Made by a program: the position numbers and the translations under genes
Notes under the pieces: model-generated
What the model was told of the DNA's origin: nothing
The model's input: the letters and a program-made list of their open reading frames with translations, nothing else
Database searches by the model: none
Part shown: positions 6,450 to 11,332 of the stretch, in pieces
How the letters are laid out: the number at the start of each line of letters is the position of its first letter
How positions within the stretch are numbered: position 1 is the first letter of the stretch
Assembly (NCBI GenBank): GCA_017634255.1
Contig: JAGBNT010000102.1
Span: 1 to 11,332 of the forward strand
Origin: Lachnospiraceae bacterium
Lineage (GTDB): Bacteria; Bacillota_A; Clostridia; Lachnospirales; Lachnospiraceae
Direction of reading: 5' to 3'
DNA: 11,332 bases

Positions 6450-7163
6450 TTACCGTCCACCCTCCTTTTGGCGCAAAAGCCTCCTTTTTAACTTGACGCT
6501 AAATTCCAGCGTCCGTTTTATGAACTTCCACTTTCCCTTTAACCCTGTATTCCACTTAGATTCCCCGTGGATACGCTCGGGAAACCTCACCGGAAATCTC
6601 ACCATGTCCAGTTTATTTACGCTTGCCATATAGACCGCGTAGAGGTCGAGGGAAAAGTCATAGGGAGGTCTGTCCCAGCTTTCGTAAAAGCTCCGGGGGA
6701 AGATATTGGGCTGTGCGTTTACGTCGCTGACCTTTGCGCCCAGGAAAATGGTTTCAAAAATGCTCATTCCCACTGTAAAAAACTCGTCAGTTATGGGTCT
6801 TCCCTTGCGGTTTCCCTTTATATATCTGGGATATGCAGGGTCTATCATCCCATAAGCCTTGACCACATCCGCCGGGTCCGTCTGCATATCGGCGTGCGTC
6901 CAGCCAAGGTAATCTCCGCTGGCTCCTTTAAGCCCCTGCAGTATTCCGTAGCCGTAACCCTTGTTGACCGGAACGTTTACCAGCTTTGCAAAGGTATATG
7001 AGGGCAGCAGCTCTTCAAAGACAGCCGCGCTGTTATCCGTAGAACCGTTGTTTACCAGCACCACCTCGATATCCCTGTCCCCTATCACCTCTGAAAACCG
7101 CTTTAAAATAAGGGGCAGATTTTCCGCCTCATTGTAACAGGGAATAACTATACTCAGCTTCAT
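6450..7163 (-). CDS. GT2-family glycosyltransferase (dolichol-phosphate-mannose-synthase-like)
   Basis: GT-A fold family 2 glycosyltransferase of 237 residues. It opens with MKLSIVIPCYNEAENLPLIL (1-20) and VNNGSTDNS (37-45), which bind the nucleotide sugar. HADMQTDP (90-97) occupies the place of the metal-binding DxD motif, and KGNRKGR (116-122) follows. No C-terminal membrane helices are present, but the C-terminus is strongly basic (KLKRRLLRQK), which may hold it at the inner membrane face. This resembles polyprenyl-phosphate sugar synthases, whose lipid-linked sugars are donors for GT-C enzymes, and the gene directly upstream encodes a GT-C-like membrane domain 6 nt away. A GGAGG site lies about 11 nt before the ATG. 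Sugar and acceptor specificity cannot be read from the sequence. Confidence 0.88.
   Translation of the reverse strand: MKLSIVIPCYNEAENLPLILKRFSEVIGDRDIEVVLVNNGSTDNSAAVFEELLPSYTFAKLVNVPVNKGYGYGILQGLKGASGDYLGWTHADMQTDPADVVKAYGMIDPAYPRYIKGNRKGRPITDEFFTVGMSIFETIFLGAKVSDVNAQPNIFPRSFYESWDRPPYDFSLDLYAVYMASVNKLDMVRFPVRFPERIHGESKWNTGLKGKWKFIKRTLEFSVKLKRRLLRQKEGGR
6461..6469 (-). promoter_or_regulatory. Ribosome binding site fixing the GDPD-like start
   Basis: Minus strand AAAAGGAGG inside the last codons of the glycosyltransferase gene. It abuts a GTG at 6460 (zero spacing) and lies 12 nt from the ATG at 6448, so the ATG is the better start. Confidence 0.6.
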
Positions 7164-7169
7164 AATCTA

Positions 7170-9251
7170 TTAAACCTCCACTTCTCCTCGCATCTTCCCG
7201 CTTATTATGACCAGCAGGAAAAGCTGTATTACTCCTTCGACCCCTTCTCCCCAGGTGGGGGTATAGGTAAAGATGTCCTCATACTGCTGTATGTTCTCCT
7301 CCGCAAGCAGCTCAAAATCTATGGAATTATTCCGAAGTTCCGCACCGTCGAATATAACCTCCTGGCGGAGATTGCCGTCACATATGCGCCAGCGGGGATG
7401 GACACCGTATTCCTCAAAGCAGTTTACTATATCCTCCATATCAATATTTATATCCACTGTGATCTTCACGCTGAGCAGAACCTCATGCCGTGTATCCTCA
7501 CAGTTTTTTAAGGTATCGTCAAAATAGGTTATTATAAGGTCGGCATACTGCTTTTGGGGGTAAACGTATTTCTGGGCATCCGGCAGCCTCTTTTCTATCT
7601 GCTTATTTATCTGCTCTATAGAGTACCCTCTCTCATGGGTATCCCTGTCTATCTTCCAGAATTTCCTTAAGGTCGGATCAGTATCCATAAATATCTTAAG
7701 ATCCATCTCCCGCCGAAGCTGGGGAAGATACAGCGAGTGCAGACCGCATAACACTATATAGTTTTTAGGTCTTACGCTTCTTTCGGAGGAGAATATGCCC
7801 TTGTCATGGTCGTACTCCACCCTCGTAACCTTGTTACCCCGCCGAAGCTCGGCGATATCCCTGGCCTGTTTATACAGGTAATTCGCCTTCGGATCCAGGG
7901 AGGTATATACCTCCCAGTTGTCGTCGTTCCTCTCCCAACGATGGTCGCCGTCTCCCTCTATAAAAAGGATATCCTTTCCGCCCCCGAAGAGGTGCTCTAT
8001 CTTTTCCAGCAGGCGGCTCTTTCCGGCTCCGCTGTCCCCCGCTATTCCTATGGTAAAGGGCACATTTCCTCTTCTGTACAGATTGTTGCTGGCTATCCCG
8101 AAAACATATATCTTATAAACCACCATTCCGAGAAGGACGACCAGCGCCGTAAAGATAAGGTTTCTCGCGGAAGCGTCCGGGAGCTTTATGTCCTGAAGGC
8201 TCTTTCCCAAAAAGCTTATATCCACGTATTCCGTGTGGTGAAGAAAGATAAAATATACCAGATACAGGAGGTTAAACCCCGTATATATCGCCATAACCTT
8301 GTATTTGTCATTATTTACGAAGCCGAAGTATAGGGCGATGAAGGGCACGACCCAGACAAACCATCCCGGCATTGGCGGGATAAGTATCAGGAACACCGCA
8401 AAGAGCATACCCAGCATGGATATCAGGAGGTCCTTACTGAAATACTTAAGGTCGTAGGTCTTAAAATAGATGACCAGAAGGGCTGCTACGGGTATCAGCA
8501 CCTGTGTAGTGCCGTAATCGAGCTGTACTGATAAAAGCAGGGACTGCTCCCTGTTCATTATAACGGTATTGATTATGCCCGTTCCTGCAAAGGGCAGGTA
8601 GAACAGCGCTATTACCGCCCCAGCCGCGAGCATGGACTTGGCAGCCTCAAGATAGCCCTTCTTTGCCGCTATGTACAAAAAGATTATCGGGACAGCGGCG
8701 ATGATATGGAGCTTGGCAGAAAGCGCCAGTCCCAAAAATACTCCGCTCCATAAGAGGTTATACTTCTTTCTCCAGCAGGTCAGGAAATATACCGCAATTA
8801 CCAGCAGGGTCGTGGGAATGATATCCAGCTGTCCATGAACGTAGGTGGAATAAAGTATCACAGGAGACCAGAAGTAGAAAATATAGACATACTTAAAACG
8901 GATGTTCATCTTCCGGTAAAAAACGTAGCCTATGAGGTCAAAGGCAAGCAGCGGAAGCTTAAAGATCAGGTTTTGAAAAAAGACCGAGCCTGTATCAAGG
9001 AGCGCTAAGATCCCTCCCCCGAAGCTCTCCGCAAGGAGCATCAAGGGCATATAGGGAAAGGAATATAAAAGGTTATTGTCGTAATAATATTGATAGGGAT
9101 TGTGCCCGCTTAAGAAATTTTCCACAAATGGAATGAACATCCTGTCCTGATAATCCGAGGAAAAGAGTCCCATCAAAAGAAGCTTGAAGATAACTGCTAT
9201 GCCAATTAAAATACCGCGGTTTCTCGGTGTATTCCGAATCCTAAATCCCAT
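7170..9251 (-). CDS. GT-C-like membrane domain fused to uridine-kinase-like P-loop kinase
   Basis: Protein of 693 residues with two unrelated halves. Residues 1 to about 385 form a polytopic membrane domain (roughly ten helices) resembling GT-C mannosyl/glucosyltransferases (GT87-like). It has an acidic first loop SSDYQDRMFIPFVENFLSGH (31-50, candidate catalytic D33/D36), NPYQYYY (51-57) and YVHGQLDIIPT (137-147). Residues about 398-585 form a kinase of the uridine kinase/phosphoribulokinase superfamily: Walker A GDSGAGKS (405-412), IEGDGDHRWER (431-441) as the substrate/acidic segment, DHDKG (481-485), NYIVLCGLHSLYLP (497-510) as the Walker B-like strand, and the lid-type stretch KIDRDTHERGYS (533-544). 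A C-terminal region (about 590-693) matches no domain I recognise. The ATG start has no strong ribosome site; translation probably couples to the upstream nucleotidyltransferase (19-nt gap). Substrates of both halves are unknown. Confidence 0.85.
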   Translation of the reverse strand: MGFRIRNTPRNRGILIGIAVIFKLLLMGLFSSDYQDRMFIPFVENFLSGHNPYQYYYDNNLLYSFPYMPLMLLAESFGGGILALLDTGSVFFQNLIFKLPLLAFDLIGYVFYRKMNIRFKYVYIFYFWSPVILYSTYVHGQLDIIPTTLLVIAVYFLTCWRKKYNLLWSGVFLGLALSAKLHIIAAVPIIFLYIAAKKGYLEAAKSMLAAGAVIALFYLPFAGTGIINTVIMNREQSLLLSVQLDYGTTQVLIPVAALLVIYFKTYDLKYFSKDLLISMLGMLFAVFLILIPPMPGWFVWVVPFIALYFGFVNNDKYKVMAIYTGFNLLYLVYFIFLHHTEYVDISFLGKSLQDIKLPDASARNLIFTALVVLLGMVVYKIYVFGIASNNLYRRGNVPFTIGIAGDSGAGKSRLLEKIEHLFGGGKDILFIEGDGDHRWERNDDNWEVYTSLDPKANYLYKQARDIAELRRGNKVTRVEYDHDKGIFSSERSVRPKNYIVLCGLHSLYLPQLRREMDLKIFMDTDPTLRKFWKIDRDTHERGYSIEQINKQIEKRLPDAQKYVYPQKQYADLIITYFDDTLKNCEDTRHEVLLSVKITVDINIDMEDIVNCFEEYGVHPRWRICDGNLRQEVIFDGAELRNNSIDFELLAEENIQQYEDIFTYTPTWGEGVEGVIQLFLLVIISGKMRGEVEV

Positions 9252-9270
9252 TTTAAGCAGACACAGCAGA

Positions 9271-10083
9271 TCAAGCCTCGATCAGCTTTTGCTCCCTTTC
9301 GTAAAATCCCTTCCAGTATTCAAAAGTCTTCTGGTATTTCTCGTAATCCTCGGGAGTGCCCCAGCTTATATACCTGTCTATCTCAAAGACCATGGCGCTT
9401 TTCCCGAGCTCCAACACGTATTTAACAATCTGATCGACATAGAACTCATTATTTATACGGTCATTGGCTTTTATCATATTCTCCGCAGCCTGAACAAAGA
9501 GCCTCCCCGTCTTAAACCAGAAGGTCGCCACTACCGCATGATCCTCCATCGGGGTATCGCTTATAGCCTTTTTTACCGACATGGAAGCGATCTTAGGTCC
9601 GCCGTTTTTAAGCACACACCAGCCGTGGGCGTTGGGATTTGCCAGTACGCAGTCGTTATGGCGATACGTGAATACCATCATGTCGCACTGTTCACGCCTT
9701 GCATCGAAAGCCTCATGATCGAGCTCCATCCCGTTGTCGCATCCGGCTATTAAAAGCTCCTCATCATTATCTATCTTCTCTTTTGCCAGAAGACAGGTAC
9801 AAGCCTGCCCCTCGGTCAGATGATCCACCGAGATAAATTCCGCCTTGGGAAAATGCTCTCTTATGCAGTCCTCGGTTCCGTCCTCTCTGTGAAAAGCCCT
9901 GTCCACATACAGGACGTTGGAACCGTCCGCCTTTACACCGGGAAGATCCATGGTAGCGCAGACTACCATCGGCAGCTTCTTTAACTCCCTGCGGTCATAT
10001 GTGGGGATAGCGGGCTTACTCTCCTTATAGCCTGCATCCGCAAAGCGCTTTCCCTCTCCCGCCATAGGTATCAGTATATTCAC
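9271..10083 (-). CDS. Nucleotidyltransferase of the sugar-1-phosphate type (second in operon)
   Basis: Cytoplasmic NTP-transferase fold protein, 270 residues. The nucleotide loop is MAGEGKRF (7-14), followed by ESKPAIP (21-27, with the pyrophosphorylase-type lysine K23), GQACT (92-96, base-binding type), AGCDNG (113-118, metal D116), AHGW (152-155) and WGTPEDYEKY near the C-terminus. It should join an NTP to a phosphorylated sugar or polyol, but the nucleotide and substrate are unknown. The segment after the lysine is divergent and longer than in its neighbour, which retains a canonical EGKPM. The start is a GTG at 10083-10081 with GAGGAGG eight bases upstream, inside the end of the preceding gene, and the two genes are 3 nt apart. 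It shares the C-terminal WGTPED motif with its upstream neighbour and is probably a distant paralogue. Confidence 0.85.
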   Translation of the reverse strand: MNILIPMAGEGKRFADAGYKESKPAIPTYDRRELKKLPMVVCATMDLPGVKADGSNVLYVDRAFHREDGTEDCIREHFPKAEFISVDHLTEGQACTCLLAKEKIDNDEELLIAGCDNGMELDHEAFDARREQCDMMVFTYRHNDCVLANPNAHGWCVLKNGGPKIASMSVKKAISDTPMEDHAVVATFWFKTGRLFVQAAENMIKANDRINNEFYVDQIVKYVLELGKSAMVFEIDRYISWGTPEDYEKYQKTFEYWKGFYEREQKLIEA

Positions 10084-10086
10084 CCC

Positions 10087-10878
10087 TCAACCCTCCTCAT
10101 GGGCTTTTTTCATAACATTCAGCCAGTATACGGAATCCGCCATATCCTCCGGGGTTCCCCACTGGCAGAAATAATCTATATCCGTAGGTATCCATACCTT
10201 TTTCCCGTCCCGGACCATAAAATTATAGGGCATGCTGGCGTAGTACTCTCCCTTGATATCCTCTCCCGAATCCACCAGCATCTGACAGTATTTCTTTAGA
10301 TAGGCTCCGGTCTTAAAATAATAGGTTCCGGGAGAGTGCTTTGCCTTTGTCTTGTCCTCTTCAAACGAATACTTTTCCCTGATCTCTATAAGATCGTCGT
10401 TTTCATCCGTAAGGCAGGAGGCATACAGGTTCTTTTTCACCATAAGGTGGGGATGAAAGCCCGTATAACAGGGCACGCAGCCGTCGCAGTCACGCTCCTT
10501 CAACCCCTTTTTCAGCTTTTCCCAGTCCCAGGTCATATAAAAGTCGCAGTAATTTATAACACAGGGCTCCTCATCGTCAATAGCCTCCGATGCGCGCAGC
10601 ACATCATAGACCGGACCCTTTTTCACCCAGTCTTCGATCGCGTATATCTTCCCCTCAGGAGCCAGCTCCTTAAGGGCGCCCTCCATCCAGTCATAAGTGA
10701 CGAGATGTTCTTTTCGGCAGACGAAGAGAAAGTCCTTTTCCGACGGGTACATCCCCTTTACTATCCACCACAGCATCGGCTTTCCCTCTACCTCGATAAA
10801 GGGCTTTAAGGTTTTATATCCGGCTTCAACAAAACGTGTTCCGTAGCCGGTCATTGGTATTATGATCTTCATATCCAT
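10087..10878 (-). CDS. Nucleotidyltransferase of the sugar-1-phosphate type (first in operon)
   Basis: Cytoplasmic NTP-transferase fold protein, 263 residues. The nucleotide loop is MTGYGTRF (9-16), then LKPFIEVEGKPML (24-36, with lysine K25), KGPVYDVL (87-94) in the base-binding position, NYCDFY (109-114, metal D112), HSPGTYYFKTG further on and FCQWGTPEDM near the C-terminus. This motif set is common in nucleotidyltransferases of capsule and surface-glycan loci, but which NDP-sugar or CDP-polyol it makes cannot be told. It is the first gene of the operon, 15 nt behind a predicted transcription start. Two ATGs are possible: 10878, only 3 nt from AGGAG, and 10872, 9 nt from it. The second has better spacing and would give a protein starting MKIIIP, two residues shorter. 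Confidence 0.87.
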   Translation of the reverse strand: MDMKIIIPMTGYGTRFVEAGYKTLKPFIEVEGKPMLWWIVKGMYPSEKDFLFVCRKEHLVTYDWMEGALKELAPEGKIYAIEDWVKKGPVYDVLRASEAIDDEEPCVINYCDFYMTWDWEKLKKGLKERDCDGCVPCYTGFHPHLMVKKNLYASCLTDENDDLIEIREKYSFEEDKTKAKHSPGTYYFKTGAYLKKYCQMLVDSGEDIKGEYYASMPYNFMVRDGKKVWIPTDIDYFCQWGTPEDMADSVYWLNVMKKAHEEG

Positions 10879-10899
10879 GAACTCCTAACAATCTTTACC

Positions 10900-10928
10900 A
10901 TTATAGCTGAATATCAACGCAAAGTCCA
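10900..10928 (-). promoter_or_regulatory. Promoter of the five-gene glycan operon
   Basis: Minus strand TGGACT (10928-10923; 4/6), a 17-nt spacer, then a perfect TATAAT (10905-10900). The predicted start near 10893 leaves a leader of about 15 nt that contains the AGGAG ribosome site, so there is no room for a riboswitch downstream of this promoter. Best promoter candidate in the window. Confidence 0.65.
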
Positions 10929-11134
10929 TAAGCAGACCGGGACAGGGTTCTGCCTCCGGTTGACCAGTTAAATCCAGTATGTTTTCTTCCCTCTTTCTTT
11001 ATCTTTTTTATTTTCTTTTTAGAACCAGTTCACATTTTATTCTAAATACAAACACGTTTTAGACACATTTTAAGCTTATACTTAGCTCATAAAATTGATA
11101 AATACATTTTTTTCGATAAAAAATTCTCCCCCCT

Positions 11135-11151
11135 CGTTGGATAATCCAACG
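11135..11151. promoter_or_regulatory. 17-bp perfect dyad, possible operator
   Basis: CGTTGGAT-A-ATCCAACG, 8-bp arms around a single central base, seen once in the window. The one-base centre rules out a normal RNA hairpin loop and suits a dimeric DNA-binding protein. It lies about 200 bp upstream of the predicted operon promoter and 19 bp from the terminator of the neighbouring gene. No regulator gene is in the window. Confidence 0.4.
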
Positions 11152-11170
11152 TAAGAAACTCTCCTTAAAC

Positions 11171-11206
11171 AAAGAAAAGGCTCCGGTCCTCCGGAGCTTT
11201 TTCTTT
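11171..11206. terminator. Strong bidirectional Rho-independent terminator
   Basis: A 16-bp stem (11171-11186 / 11191-11206) with one G-T wobble and a TCCT loop. The GC-rich core GCTCCGG/CCGGAGC is flanked by AAAGAAAA and TTTTCTTT, which supply a T-rich tract on both strands. It lies 49 nt beyond the stop of the minus-strand gene at the right edge and should end that transcript, insulating the five-gene operon from it. Confidence 0.88.
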
Positions 11207-11255
11207 GCACTTTCATTTCAAGCTTTTTCTTATCCATAGCCGACATCTGGTGGGA

Positions 11256-11332
11256 TTACTTAGCCATGGCTGCCCTGTACTCCTCCATATCCTTAAAGCC
11301 GTATATCCTGACGTATTTATTTTCATAGACGA
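11256..11332 (-). CDS. C-terminal end of an unidentified protein
   Basis: Open frame entering from the right edge, 24 codons plus the TAA at 11258-11256, ending in GFKDMEEYRAAMAK. I chose this frame because it is open to the edge and is followed by a terminator at the expected distance. It is too short to name. The acidic/basic helical tail suggests a soluble protein, nothing more. Confidence 0.55.
   Translation of the reverse strand, partial: VYENKYVRIYGFKDMEEYRAAMAK

Larger units (their letters stand above)
10879..11255. other. Gene-free regulatory stretch upstream of the five-gene operon
   Basis: A 377-nt stretch with no gene I can support. From right to left it holds the terminator of the incoming right-edge gene, a 17-bp dyad, AT-rich DNA, a tract at 10982-11020 in which 37 of 39 plus-strand bases are pyrimidines, and the promoter of the nucleotidyltransferase operon. 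Several AT-rich hexamers around 11060-11100 could be further -10 boxes, but none has a convincing -35 partner. Confidence 0.6.

Noticed and set aside
6449..6460. GTG start for the GDPD-like gene at 6460
   Set aside because: It directly abuts the AAAGGAGG site, leaving no spacing; ATG 6448 is workable.
9184..9753. Plus-strand open frame of 189 codons opposite the fusion and nucleotidyltransferase genes
   Set aside because: It spans the junction of two well-supported minus-strand genes and shows no protein family features.
10936..10965. Possible hairpin or leader structure with ACCGG/CCGGT arms
   Set aside because: Only 5-bp arms, and it lies upstream of the best promoter, so it would not be in the transcript.
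11082..11246. Small minus-strand open frame of 54 codons beginning MSAMDKKKLEMK
   Set aside because: It has no ribosome site and runs straight through the strong terminator hairpin and the dyad, so it is unlikely to be translated.
1..11332. CRISPR arrays, tRNA or rRNA genes, insertion sequences
   Set aside because: No regularly spaced repeats, cloverleaf-like segments, transposase frames or terminal inverted repeats were seen.

Overview
The window reads as chromosomal DNA of a low- to mid-GC Firmicute, most likely a motile clostridium of the Lachnospiraceae type. This rests on AGGAGG-type ribosome binding sites, frequent GTG/TTG starts, a FliY/CheC-type phosphatase typical of Gram-positive flagellates, and an AraL/AraM-like gene pair. 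The genus is inference. No RNA gene, mobile element or CRISPR array was seen. Genes are tightly packed and all run on the minus strand except one (mrp).

Left block (1-4706, minus strand; transcription runs right to left): a glycerol-1-phosphate dehydrogenase (araM/egsA type), then a HAD-IIA phosphatase resembling AraL, then a stand-alone CheC/FliY-like CheY-P phosphatase, then the Trk potassium-uptake genes trkA and trkH (trkH is cut by the window edge). Promoter-like sequences precede araM, cheC and, more weakly, the HAD gene, so this is probably two or three transcription units.

Centre (4707-5863): back-to-back promoters separate araM from the plus-strand gene mrp, an Fe-S cluster carrier ATPase with extra N-terminal cysteines. 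mrp ends at a hairpin that also contains the end of the gene converging on it.

Right block (5846-10878, minus strand): a compact five-gene operon. In transcription order it encodes two related nucleotidyltransferases, a 693-residue protein joining a polytopic GT-C-like membrane domain to a uridine-kinase/phosphoribulokinase-like P-loop kinase, a GT2 glycosyltransferase, and a small glycerophosphodiester-phosphodiesterase-like protein. Gaps are 3, 19, 6 and 1 nt. A kinase, two nucleotidyl activators, two glycosyltransferases and a phosphodiesterase-like enzyme fit a pathway that phosphorylates, activates and transfers a sugar or polyol to a surface glycan or glycolipid. I do not recognise it as a described system, and it is the most interesting part of the window.

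Right edge (10879-11332): a 377-nt gene-free stretch holds a good promoter for the five-gene operon, a long pyrimidine-rich tract, a 17-bp perfect dyad and a strong 16-bp terminator hairpin. The last 24 codons of another minus-strand gene enter from the right edge.
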